Positions 43,677 through 51,490 of a stretch of DNA of 64,000 bases are shown here, piece after piece (position 1 is the stretch's first letter; each line of letters begins with the position of its first letter). The notes below the pieces were generated by a model, which was not told the DNA's origin, did no database searches, and saw only the letters and a list, made by a program, of their open reading frames with translations. The translations under genes and the position numbers were made by a program. Source of the DNA: Chitinophagaceae bacterium (GTDB lineage: Bacteria; Bacteroidota; Bacteroidia; Chitinophagales; Chitinophagaceae); contig JANINS010000001.1 of assembly GCA_024508725.1 (NCBI GenBank), positions 243,837 to 307,836 of the forward strand, given 5' to 3'.

Positions 43677-44213
43677 ATGGGATTTGGCTTTAATCTATTT
43701 TTTGTCTTCATCTTAGTTCCAGTCACCGTAATTCTTATAGTTATCAGCCTTGTTACAGGAAAAAAAACGTATGGCAAGTGGCTTGGCTATACGTGGCTTG
43801 GGGTTGTTGGATTAGTTGTTCTGTCTTTGGTTATTCATGCATTGACAGACAAAAAAGATTTGAAAAAGGACGATTACTACGGCAGCTACATAATAAATAG
43901 AGAATATTTTCCAGGCAAGCAGTCAAATTGGCAATACAACCACTTTCGGTTTGAGATTCGTGAGAACGACTCCATATTTTTTTACGTTACTAACAAAGAC
44001 AAAGTTCTTAAGACCTATAGAGGAAGTATTACAACAACGCCAGCATATATTTCCGAGAGACTTATTGTAAACATGGAGCAACCGACACATCACGTTTTGA
44101 CAAGCAATCCTACAACCTATAGAGGAGCTTGGAGTTTTTATTTGGTTTTCAATTCCCCAAAGTATAATAATATGTACTTTAAGAAAGGAAAATGGAAACC
44201 AATCAAAGACTGA
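43677..44213 (+). CDS. Cassette 14: membrane protein with exported domain
   Basis: A 178-residue protein with two N-terminal membrane segments (about 5-27 and 37-58), then an extracytoplasmic domain starting DDYYGSYIINREYF and ending MYFKKGKWKPIKD. The arrangement parallels cassette 11. A GGAAG sequence just before ATG 43677 could be a ribosome-binding site, unusual in this phylum. Function unknown. Confidence 0.75.
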   Translation: MGFGFNLFFVFILVPVTVILIVISLVTGKKTYGKWLGYTWLGVVGLVVLSLVIHALTDKKDLKKDDYYGSYIINREYFPGKQSNWQYNHFRFEIRENDSIFFYVTNKDKVLKTYRGSITTTPAYISERLIVNMEQPTHHVLTSNPTTYRGAWSFYLVFNSPKYNNMYFKKGKWKPIKD

Positions 44214-44216
44214 CAC

Positions 44217-44354
44217 GTCGCATAACATCGGTTTTGCAATATGGTGGCTGATGAATAAGTGCTGAACGATTGTACTACTATTAAACTTTAGTAATAAATT
44301 TAAACTGACGGAACACGGAGTGCCCCCACATCGCAAAGCCGTGAAACGTTAGGC
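44217..44354 (+). other. attC-like site 14 (short class)
   Basis: Left box GTCGCATAAC (44217-44226) pairs with GTTATGCGAC (43635-43644). Inner arms CGG(T/C)TTTGC and GTGG(G). Right GTT at 44348; about 138 bp, one of four short sites lacking about 60 bp of central loop. Confidence 0.86.
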
Positions 44355-44362
44355 ACAATACA

Positions 44363-44899
44363 ATGCGACCACTCCTAATTGCAATATTGACTGTTTTCTC
44401 TTTAGCTTCCTCTGCGCAGACGGAAACATCAAAAATCTTTAAAAAGACAGAGTATATCAACGGCAACTTCTACCGACAAACAGCCGACACAATAAAAGTG
44501 GCAGACCAGCAAATCGACATTTATTTTTTCAAGCGACACTTCTTCTCCCCGTACTATTTGCCAGAAAAATTCACAGACCAACAACACAAGAACAAAAAGA
44601 TTTCAGTTTGGCGAGACCCTAAAGGCAAAAAAGACTATCAGCAGAATTGGGAAAATACTTACACTTATGACAGTCTGGGACGGGTAATTAACTATACTTA
44701 CTCTGGCTGTTTTGTTTGTTCAAACCTTCCTTTCAGTTATACGGTGAGCTATAATTCGGCAGGGCAAGTTGAGCGTATTTTCAACACGACAAATCTAAAG
44801 GATGGGTTCAAGTTTTACTATAACAAAAAAGGTGACGTCATTAAGTTTGAAAAATATTTGCTGGATAAATTGGAAACAGTGGTTGAACTTGCGGACTGA
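44363..44899 (+). CDS. Cassette 15: secreted YD-like protein
   Basis: A 178-residue protein with a signal peptide (MRPLLIAILTVFSLASSAQT) and beta-hairpin repeats of YD character: YTYDSLGRVINYTYSGCF, SYTVSYNSAGQVERIF, KFYYNKKGDVIKFEKY. Related in style to cassette 1. Probably periplasmic or surface-exposed. The ATG is 15 bases after the junction GTT (44348). Confidence 0.77.
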   Translation: MRPLLIAILTVFSLASSAQTETSKIFKKTEYINGNFYRQTADTIKVADQQIDIYFFKRHFFSPYYLPEKFTDQQHKNKKISVWRDPKGKKDYQQNWENTYTYDSLGRVINYTYSGCFVCSNLPFSYTVSYNSAGQVERIFNTTNLKDGFKFYYNKKGDVIKFEKYLLDKLETVVELAD

Positions 44900-44907
44900 A
44901 ATGTACT

Positions 44908-45103
44908 GTGCCTAACATTGCATTTGCAATAGCATGGCTGACATTACACAATCGGCTGCAAATCATTTCTCGGCTTTAGTTTCGGCAGACATTACGCCGT
45001 TGGTCATTAGTTCTTAACTTCAAAACCAGTTTTTCAATTCAGCATTTGTACCAGGCTGACAGTTCGCTATTGAAATGCCATCGCAAATGCTTTAACGTTA
45101 ATT
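44908..45103 (+). other. attC-like site 15
   Basis: Left box GTGCCTAAC (44908-44916) pairs with GTTAGGCAC (44348-44356). GCATTTGC/GCATGGC inner arms as in sites 4 and 11. Right GTT at 45097; about 196 bp. Confidence 0.88.
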
Positions 45104-45111
45104 GCAATGCT

Positions 45112-45792
45112 ATGACAGACCTCGACACATACGAACTTTGCAATATTGACCCAGAAGACATCTCTGATGTTTTGGTAAAAGTTGAGAAATCTTTTGACTT
45201 TAAGTTTGGCGACAAAGAACTTAAGGACACAAAGACATTTGGTGAACTGTGCGACATAATTACAAGCAAGGTTCAGGGCGAGAATTCAAATGATTGTACG
45301 ACCCAACAAGCATTTTACAAGTTACGTAATGTTATTGCTGACACTTTACTAATTGACAAAACCGGTATAACTCCGGACACAGACTTGCAAAAGCTGTTTC
45401 CAAAAAATATTCGTCGACAATCTTTTATAAACATTGACGGACACTTAGGCTTCAAGACTAAAGTTTTAAGACCGAAACATTCAATCACGGGGACACTTGC
45501 AATTATATTCATAGCATCGCTTCTTGGACTCTTCTTTTTTTGGCAAGCAGGACTTGTGGGCTTGGCCATATCAATAATTGCAATGGAAGTTGCAAATAAG
45601 TTTGGAAGCGAACTTGATTTGCTAACTGTCGGACAGTTTGCGGACAAACTTTCAAGAGAACATTATTTGAAATCAAGACGAGTATCAATGACAGTTAATA
45701 AAAACGAGGTCGTACAAAAAGTCAAAGACCTTTTCGTTGCTGATTTGGGATTAGAAGAGCATCAACTGACAAGGCAAGCCTCCTTTGTGTGA
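45112..45792 (+). CDS. Cassette 16: membrane protein with acyl-carrier-like N-terminus
   Basis: A 226-residue protein. The N-terminal 60 residues (SDVLVKVEKSFDFKFGDKEL then KTFGELCDIITSKV) have the helix pattern of acyl carrier proteins but no DSL phosphopantetheine motif, so it may be a non-carrier homologue. Two membrane segments lie at about 128-165. A second similar helical unit follows (NEVVQKVKDLFVADLGLEEH). The start ATG 45112 is 13 bases after the junction; a longer upstream frame runs through the attC. Function unknown. Confidence 0.72.
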   Translation: MTDLDTYELCNIDPEDISDVLVKVEKSFDFKFGDKELKDTKTFGELCDIITSKVQGENSNDCTTQQAFYKLRNVIADTLLIDKTGITPDTDLQKLFPKNIRRQSFINIDGHLGFKTKVLRPKHSITGTLAIIFIASLLGLFFFWQAGLVGLAISIIAMEVANKFGSELDLLTVGQFADKLSREHYLKSRRVSMTVNKNEVVQKVKDLFVADLGLEEHQLTRQASFV

Positions 45793-45799
45793 CCGCACT

Positions 45800-45937
45800 G
45801 CAAGTAACATGGGTTTTGCGTCATGTGGGCTGATGAACAAGGGCTAAACTGAAGTTTTTTAATTTGGCTGTATATCTTTATCCAGGGCTGACGTTCGATG
45901 AATGCCCACACGAACGCAAAGCCCCGAAACGTTAGCG
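45800..45937 (+). other. attC-like site 16 (short class)
   Basis: Left box GCAAGTAAC (45800-45808) pairs with GTTAATTGC (45097-45105) with one mismatch. Inner arms GGG(T/C)TTTGCGT. Right GTT at 45931; about 138 bp. Confidence 0.82.
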
Positions 45938-45969
45938 GTCAGTTTAAAAGACGACACCACAAAGATAAA

Positions 45970-46638
45970 ATGACAGTAGAATTAATACCTGTAATTGAAA
46001 TTGGATACCATAATCAAGACATAACGGGACCTGACAAATATCCTTATTGGGATTATCCCGAATTATGGGACAAATTCAACTCCGACAGTTATAAAAAAGC
46101 AGGTTTTAAAGACGAGTTCAAACCATATTTAGCTGGTTCTTCATTTTACAGACTGACTGATATAACGGACAACAACCTGGCGAAAATTGTAATTGACCAT
46201 ACACAAGAACTGAGAGACGGAAAATACGAAAGAGAACAAGCAAGTGCGTTTTTTGGTGGCTATGTGTTTCGCATTGACGGACAAGATAAATATTTTCCGC
46301 AATGTTGTGGCGACCTTGCAGACCTTAAATATTGGGAAAACATAGCGAACGGCAAGGAAAGGGGCTTTTACGCAGGACACCCTGAACCGTTAGTGAAAAT
46401 TCACGGAGACAAAGTAACATTTGACTTTACGGTAGGCGAATTTGACGAACACTTTGCTCCGACACCAAGTGAAAACATAGTTCATTTTGACATTCCTTCG
46501 CTAAGAAAAGCAATTAAAATTGTAAAAACCGAACTTGACAAATTTGAGCAACGACTTGAAAAAATTAATCAAGACGAAAAACTAAATATTGACAACATTG
46601 GTGGACTTTTAATTTGGGACAATGCGAATTACGAATAA
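45970..46638 (+). CDS. Cassette 17: hypothetical cytosolic protein
   Basis: A 222-residue acidic soluble protein (MTVELIPVIEIGYHNQDITG; YFPQCCGDLADLKYWENIAN; ENIVHFDIPSLRKAIKIVKT). Conserved-looking Trp/Tyr and Cys pairs suggest a compact fold, but no family is recognised. The start ATG 45970 follows the junction by 36 bases; an upstream frame crosses the attC and is not credible. Confidence 0.72.
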   Translation: MTVELIPVIEIGYHNQDITGPDKYPYWDYPELWDKFNSDSYKKAGFKDEFKPYLAGSSFYRLTDITDNNLAKIVIDHTQELRDGKYEREQASAFFGGYVFRIDGQDKYFPQCCGDLADLKYWENIANGKERGFYAGHPEPLVKIHGDKVTFDFTVGEFDEHFAPTPSENIVHFDIPSLRKAIKIVKTELDKFEQRLEKINQDEKLNIDNIGGLLIWDNANYE

Positions 46639-46648
46639 AGAAAACCGA

Positions 46649-46784
46649 ACCGCTAACATCGTATTGGCAATAGTGGGGCTGACAGTTGTAAACTCAACAT
46701 TTGTACTTCTATCAGGCATTTGTACAAATGTTAAGCAGACGTTTTTCAAATGTCCCACCATCGTCAATACGTAGACCGTTACAT
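46649..46784 (+). other. attC-like site 17 (short class)
   Basis: Left box ACCGCTAAC (46649-46657) pairs with GTTAGCGGT (45931-45939). Inner arms CGTATTG and GTGGG; right GTT at 46778. About 136 bp. Confidence 0.86.
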
Positions 46785-46862
46785 GCAACCTTTTTTGCGC
46801 AGTCAGTCTTCAAGTCTTGCAGGACTTTAAACTGTTCCACAAATGGATAAAACATAATTGCA

Positions 46863-47321
46863 ATGAAACCTTTGCTACAGCTATTAGGCCGACGCATTCT
46901 TTCTTTTTACCCATCAGGAGTTTTTATTCTTTGTGTTGCCATCGTATACATCAATGGTTGTGTAAGTGACAGTTCAAGGAATGGAAATCAACCTGATATT
47001 AATTCAGATACAGGTTCAGACACTATTTACAAAGAATTGCCAGTTGACTCGGCTATTTTTTATCAGGGGAAAGCTCTATTCATAAGAGACTGTAATGTTT
47101 GCCATGTTACAAAAGACAGACTGCATAATTATTTGGAAGGCGTAGTTGGCAGAGTAGGGAAAGACTATCTAAAGCTGTACTTGACCAAGCAAGACTCGCT
47201 AACTTCTGCAAAAGATACAATCGCCATGAAGCTGAAAAAAGTTTGGGGAAATATGGCAAACAGTCACAACTTTGAATACACGGAAGGAGAGTTGACGGCG
47301 ATAATTGAATATTTAAAATAG
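46863..47321 (+). CDS. Cassette 18: membrane-anchored c-type cytochrome
   Basis: A 152-residue protein with an N-terminal membrane segment/lipoprotein-like signal (SGVFILCVAIVYINGC, Cys33) and a class I cytochrome c domain: haem motif CNVCH in FIRDCNVCHVTKDRL, and Met in NMANSHNFEYTEGELTAIIEYL as possible axial ligand. It should be a periplasm-facing electron carrier. It is the second cytochrome cassette in the array (with cassette 8). The ATG is 82 bases after the junction. Confidence 0.8.
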   Translation: MKPLLQLLGRRILSFYPSGVFILCVAIVYINGCVSDSSRNGNQPDINSDTGSDTIYKELPVDSAIFYQGKALFIRDCNVCHVTKDRLHNYLEGVVGRVGKDYLKLYLTKQDSLTSAKDTIAMKLKKVWGNMANSHNFEYTEGELTAIIEYLK

Positions 47322-47372
47322 CACGATTTATTCGACGAGAAAGTTGTTGGCTTGCTCAAGCCCAGCAAGGCT

Positions 47373-47537
47373 GCATGTAACATGGGCTTTGCAAAAGTTG
47401 GGCTGAAGAATATGTTTTGGGCTTTGGGTAATTCTATTGAACTTTTGTACATTGGCCGTATTAAATGAAAAGTTACGGCCAAGTCCAGGCAGAGGGAATT
47501 CTATTGCCCAACCTTCGCAAAGCCCTGAACGTTACAT
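47373..47537 (+). other. attC-like site 18
   Basis: Left box GCATGTAAC (47373-47381) pairs with GTTACATGC (46778-46786). Inner arms GGGCTTTGC and TTGGGC/GCCCAA; right GTT at 47531. About 165 bp, intermediate length. Confidence 0.87.
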
Positions 47538-48003
47538 GTAACTTTTGACAAAACGCTTTTGCTTCAGATCTTTTCTCAGCGACAAAACGCATCAGCTTCA
47601 TATTTCTTTTCATCATACACAGTCATTCATCGCTTTGTTGTTTGTGCAGCTTCAGTTCCTGGCCCGACACAACGCTGTTGAGCAGTTGTAATAAAATTCA
47701 TCTTTCGTTTTTCAATCAACTCCTGTTCAGGGCTGACCATTCGCTATGGTGCAAGCCAAAGTTGTTGTTGTGGACACAGTACTACTAATTCAGTAAAGCG
47801 TACATGTAACAAGGGGTTTTGCGTCAGCACGGCTGACGTGGTCAAGCTGGTCATCGTTCGGTTTTTCAATGTGGCTTCAGTAATCAGCTTGACCGAACGC
47901 TATTGGTCTGTTGTAGTTGTTTGTTTCTTTTCTATCTTTATTCAGCTTCAGTTCCCAGCACGACGGAACGCTGTCCGTCGTGCCGAACGCAAAGCCCTTA
48001 ACG
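47532..48003 (+). repeat. Cassette 19: ORF-less cassette, copy 3 (diverged)
   Basis: A 472-bp copy with a dozen or more substitutions and one extra base in the first 120 bp relative to copies 1, 2 and 4. The palindromic ends GTTACATGTAAC (47531) and TACATGTAAC (47801-47810) and the attC are conserved while the putative reading frame is broken, which argues for a non-coding cassette. Confidence 0.82.
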
Positions 48004-48009
48004 TTAGCG
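47801..48009 (+). other. attC-like site 19
   Basis: Left box TACATGTAAC (47801-47810) pairs with the start of cassette 19. Same 209-bp family as sites 7, 10 and 21. Right GTT at 48003. Confidence 0.88.
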
Positions 48010-48017
48010 GTTATTTT

Positions 48018-48587
48018 ATGGTGACACTTTGCAATCTCATATCAGCATCTTTGACACTGCTTTTTCTTACACAGTGTAATACTAAACAAGACAGTAATAG
48101 TAAGACACAGATTGTATCACCATCTGCTAAGACACAACCTGAAAATACGTTGACAGGAGAATGGAAATATATCAACAGCATTTGGTATTCTTCTGAGTTG
48201 ACACTGCAAGACAATGGTACTTTTAAATTTCACGACCAAGGCTGCTATGGACAAAAATTTTCACAAGGGCAATGGACAAATAATAATGGTACAATCTTAC
48301 TTACAAGTTTTGACAGCTTTAAACAAAAAGAACAGACCGAGACAATCAAATCAACAGAAGTTTCAGACCAAAGGAAAACAAAACGCAAATTGAAAAAAGG
48401 AGAAGTTGAAATTGTATTTACAGGATTTAAAGATGTTCCGCCGCCGGTTTTGTCTGGACCAAATGACACTGTTCGGGTTTATTTAAATAAAATTCAATTA
48501 AGGTTAAGTAATGACACCTTGTTTTATATAGGTTCTGACAAGTTGCCTGAAGGAGCAAAATTTTATCGGACTAAAAACAACCGCTAA
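48018..48587 (+). CDS. Cassette 20: lipoprotein, lipocalin-like hypothetical
   Basis: A 189-residue protein with a lipoprotein signal (SASLTLLFLTQCNTKQDS) and a beta-rich mature part (LTGEWKYINSIWYSSELTLQ; GQWTNNNGTILLTSFD) of the kind seen in lipocalin-like Bacteroidota proteins. The stop TAA (48585-48587) lies inside the left attC box AACCGCTAAC. The ATG 48018 follows the junction by 13 bases; a longer upstream frame passes through the attC and is spurious. Confidence 0.78.
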   Translation: MVTLCNLISASLTLLFLTQCNTKQDSNSKTQIVSPSAKTQPENTLTGEWKYINSIWYSSELTLQDNGTFKFHDQGCYGQKFSQGQWTNNNGTILLTSFDSFKQKEQTETIKSTEVSDQRKTKRKLKKGEVEIVFTGFKDVPPPVLSGPNDTVRVYLNKIQLRLSNDTLFYIGSDKLPEGAKFYRTKNNR

Positions 48588-48775
48588 CATTGGGTTTTAT
48601 GCAAGTTGGGCATGACCAGCAAACATCAACCAATTGCAAATCCAGGCTGTGGTTCGGGCTGGACAAACAACTTTCAACATTAGTTCTTAAATTCATCTTT
48701 ATATTTTCAATCAGCAGCGGTTATCGGCGGACGGAATACTAATTCCCAACCTGCATAAAGCCCTGCTCGTTACAT
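48579..48775 (+). other. attC-like site 20
   Basis: Left box AACCGCTAAC (48579-48588) pairs with GTTAGCGGTT (48003-48012). GGG(T/C)TTTATGCA inner arms as in site 8. Right GTT at 48769; about 197 bp. Confidence 0.88.
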
Positions 48776-49240
48776 GTAACTTTTGACAAATCGCTTTTGC
48801 TGCAGATCTTTTCTCAGCGACAAAACGCATCAGCTTCAAATTTCTTTTCATCTTCACGGTTATTCATCGCTTTGTTGTTTGTGCATCTTCAGTTCCTGGC
48901 TCGACACAACGATGTTGATCAGTTGTAATAAAATTCATCTTTCGTTTTTCAATCAACTCCTGTTCACGGCTGACCATTCGCTATTGTGCAAGCCAAAGTG
49001 GTTGTGGTGGACAGTGTACTACTGTTTCAATAAAGTGTACATGTAACAAGGGGTTTTGCGTCAGCACGGCTGACGTGGTCAAGCTGGTCATCGTTCGGTT
49101 TTTCAATGTGGCTTCAGTAATCAGCTTGACCGAACGCTATTGGTCTGTTGTAGTTGTTTGTTTCTTTTCTATCTTTATTCAGCTTCAGTTCCCAGCACGA
49201 CGGAACGCTGTCCGTCGTGCCGAACGCAAAGCCCTTAACG
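48770..49240 (+). repeat. Cassette 21: ORF-less cassette, copy 4
   Basis: A 471-bp copy that differs from copies 1 and 2 by only a few substitutions. Starts GTTACATGTAAC (48769-48780); attC from 49038. Copies 3 and 4 are separated by only one gene cassette, a local clustering. Confidence 0.82.
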
Positions 49241-49246
49241 TTATGT
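49038..49246 (+). other. attC-like site 21
   Basis: Left box TACATGTAAC (49038-49047) pairs with the start of cassette 21. Family of sites 7, 10, 19. Right GTT at 49240. Confidence 0.88.
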
Positions 49247-49318
49247 GCCATCGGAAGTGACCGATATCCAAAGAGGAATAAGCGAAAACATTTACAGTAA
49301 AATCATTCATTAAAGACC

Positions 49319-49684
49319 GTGTTCGATAACATTTTTGCATCAACCTATAAGTATTATTCAAAATTCAAGACAGAAGCGCCGAAGTTTAGCGCAGTGTGTG
49401 TTTTGACGATGTGTCAAATACTTTTAACATTCTTATTTCTGATTTTACTTCGAAAACTTACTGGATTTGACCTCTTCGGAATGCTACCAAACAAATTCTA
49501 CTTTTTGCCAGTGTTTTTTATTTGGCTTTTCGTCGTATATAGACACTATAACAAGGAGAAAATTGACGAAGTTCTTGAAAGGTTTGAGCAAAAATCTCTA
49601 AATAAGAGAAAGCTATGGGCTGCAACTGCCTTGACGATGTTTATCCTGCCTGTGATTCTCATAGCAATTCTGCTGACGAAATAA
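49319..49684 (+). CDS. Cassette 22: small membrane protein
   Basis: A 121-residue protein with three membrane segments (about 22-42, 54-67, 96-118) and a charged coiled loop KEKIDEVLERFEQKSLNKRK. The start is a GTG at 49319 (78 bases after the junction); no ATG is available nearby. Unknown function. Similar small membrane proteins with RHYNKEK-type loops occur in other Bacteroidota cassettes. Confidence 0.65.
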   Translation: MFDNIFASTYKYYSKFKTEAPKFSAVCVLTMCQILLTFLFLILLRKLTGFDLFGMLPNKFYFLPVFFIWLFVVYRHYNKEKIDEVLERFEQKSLNKRKLWAATALTMFILPVILIAILLTK

Positions 49685-49715
49685 AGCGCATTTAGCGAGA
49701 GGAGACAAAGAAGAC

Positions 49716-49851
49716 GGCACATAACACAAGCTTTGTAAAATAGCGGCGGACGAACTACATTTAAGCAGCAAAACAATAATCAACGGCAGGAAGTAAGTTA
49801 AGCAGCTGTTTTTCAAATTCCGCTACTTCACAAAGCTTCTCTACGTTATGT
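49716..49851 (+). other. attC-like site 22 (short class)
   Basis: Left box GGCACATAAC (49716-49725) pairs with GTTATGTGCC (49240-49249). Inner arms AAGCTTTGT and TAGCGG/CCGCTA; right GTT at 49845. About 136 bp. Confidence 0.87.
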
Positions 49852-49860
49852 GCAAGGCTT

Positions 49861-50118
49861 ATGGACACAATCACCCAAATAGAACAACAGTTACAGATTG
49901 ACAGCTTTTATCCAAGTGGCGCCTACATTTGGGAGACAGGAAAGGCTGTTTACGAATTTCCTTTTATTCAAAAGGTAAATGACAAAAAATTTGTTGTTCA
50001 TAGTCAAAGACATCACGCTTTGAACCCATTTCAATTAGCAGAAAAGACAGAATGGTCATTTGACAATTTACGTGACGCTTATAAAAAGTTGCATAACCTT
50101 GAAAACGGAATTTTTTAA
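49861..50118 (+). CDS. Cassette 23, first gene: small hypothetical protein
   Basis: An 85-residue soluble protein (MDTITQIEQQLQIDSFYPSG; YEFPFIQKVNDKKFVVHSQR). The ATG is 15 bases after the junction GTT (49845). No domain recognised. Its 3' end overlaps the start of a membrane-protein gene in another frame, making this a rare two-gene cassette. Confidence 0.65.
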   Translation: MDTITQIEQQLQIDSFYPSGAYIWETGKAVYEFPFIQKVNDKKFVVHSQRHHALNPFQLAEKTEWSFDNLRDAYKKLHNLENGIF

Positions 50119-50440
50119 TGGAACAGCATTTTACGTTCAGCGAAATCCTCTGTTTGCACTTTATCTTGGTTCCATAACATACTTACTTGGATTAACCTAT
50201 CAACTATTTGTTAGCATTAAGACTGACACAAGATTAAAGTTCAAACAGTTTGTCCTTGTAGTTGTGACGAGACTGTTGACAATTACTACAACTCTTTTGA
50301 TTTGGTTTTATTGGACACTAATCGACATTCAATTCGGACCATTTTTGGTTCCTGCTTTAATTGCTGAAATATTCATTAGCCCAATATTTTTAAAACTATT
50401 TGGCTACAGCTTTTGGGTGACAAAGAAAGCCAGCACATAA
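50060..50440 (+). CDS. Cassette 23, second gene: membrane protein
   Basis: Up to 126 residues with about three or four membrane segments (LFALYLGSITYLLGLTYQLF; FVLVVVTRLLTITTTLLIWF; PFLVPALIAEIFISPIFLKL). The start is uncertain: TTG 50060, GTG 50072 or TTG 50099, all overlapping the first gene, which suggests translational coupling. The stop TAA (50438-50440) is inside the left attC box GCACATAAC. Unknown function. Confidence 0.6.
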   Translation: MTIYVTLIKSCITLKTEFFNGTAFYVQRNPLFALYLGSITYLLGLTYQLFVSIKTDTRLKFKQFVLVVVTRLLTITTTLLIWFYWTLIDIQFGPFLVPALIAEIFISPIFLKLFGYSFWVTKKAST

Positions 50441-50635
50441 CAAGGGGTTTGGCAAAATGCGGGCTGACGGAACTTTTTCTTCAACTGTAGTTTTTCCATT
50501 TGGCTTTTGCGCCAGCTGACCGAACGCTATTGAACAGAAATCTATAACTTGAACAATAAAACAACCATCAACTTCAGTAAGCCAGGCAGACGAAACGCTA
50601 TTGTCCCACACTTCGCAAAGCCCTGAACGTTGCCT
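50433..50635 (+). other. attC-like site 23
   Basis: Left box GCACATAAC (50433-50441) pairs with GTTATGTGC (49845-49853). Inner arms GGG(T/C)TT(T/G)GC and TGCGGG-like stems; right GTT at 50629. About 203 bp. Confidence 0.86.
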
Positions 50636-50655
50636 GCTATGCTATTCAAAATCGT

Positions 50656-51276
50656 ATGCTAATCAAAATTGACAGACAAGAAGCTATTGATAAATTCCCT
50701 ACTTTTCCTTTGCGACAATATAATTCAAAAGAGGACGAAGATATTTTTGACTACCCGAAAGTTTTTGCAAATTATATTTTGACACTTCCTTCAAAATCTT
50801 ACAAAGCACATATTAAGCTACTCGGCACAGAGTTAGTTTCTTTTGCAAATAAATTCGGGTTTGACAATTTTATTTTTCTTGCCGACGAAAATATAGCTTG
50901 GCTTCGGAGACTTAACACTTATGAAACCTTTCAGGAAGCATTAAAATATCTAGTTGATAATAAAATCAGTAAACGATTTAATGGAGCTTTACAAGTTAAC
51001 ATTACAGAAATCCCAACCTTTATCAAAAACTTAGTTTGGCTGGTACGGACAAATGGTATTTTGCCTTATGTGCACTTTATAGACCCAGAACAAAAATTTG
51101 TAGCAAACATTTGTCAATACGGTAATCTGCATATTTCGACAAAGAACAAAACGGTAGACAAGAATTTTAAAAGTGTAATAGCAAAAAGTTCATTCTTATA
51201 TTTGGCGGACACAAACTGCTATAACAAATTTTCAAAAGCAGTGCAATCAAAGGCAGGACAATCACAGTGTAACTGA
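50656..51276 (+). CDS. Cassette 24: hypothetical cytosolic protein
   Basis: A 206-residue soluble alpha/beta protein (MLIKIDRQEAIDKFPTFPLR; AHIKLLGTELVSFANKFGFD; LAVKYL-like EALKYLVDNKISKRFN). No signal peptide or membrane segment, and no family recognised. The ATG follows the junction by 26 bases. Function unknown. Confidence 0.7.
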   Translation: MLIKIDRQEAIDKFPTFPLRQYNSKEDEDIFDYPKVFANYILTLPSKSYKAHIKLLGTELVSFANKFGFDNFIFLADENIAWLRRLNTYETFQEALKYLVDNKISKRFNGALQVNITEIPTFIKNLVWLVRTNGILPYVHFIDPEQKFVANICQYGNLHISTKNKTVDKNFKSVIAKSSFLYLADTNCYNKFSKAVQSKAGQSQCN

Positions 51277-51283
51277 GAAGCAC

Positions 51284-51481
51284 AGCAGGCAACAATGGGT
51301 TTTAATCAAGTGGGGCAGAAATAAGGTCAATCGGCTGCAAATCGCTATTGTGCATCATCCCGGCGTGACGGAATTCTACTCATCAAACTTTGTTAACTTC
51401 AACATATTAATTTTATTGGGCTTCATATCCAGGCCGGACAAACAATAATTCCCCACCTGCTTAAAGCCCTCGACGTTACCT
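51284..51481 (+). other. attC-like site 24
   Basis: Left box AGCAGGCAAC (51284-51293) pairs with GTTGCCTGCT (50629-50638). Inner arms GGG(T/C)TTTAA and GTGGGG/CCCCAC; right GTT at 51475. About 198 bp. Confidence 0.88.
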
Positions 51482-51490
51482 GCAACCCTA

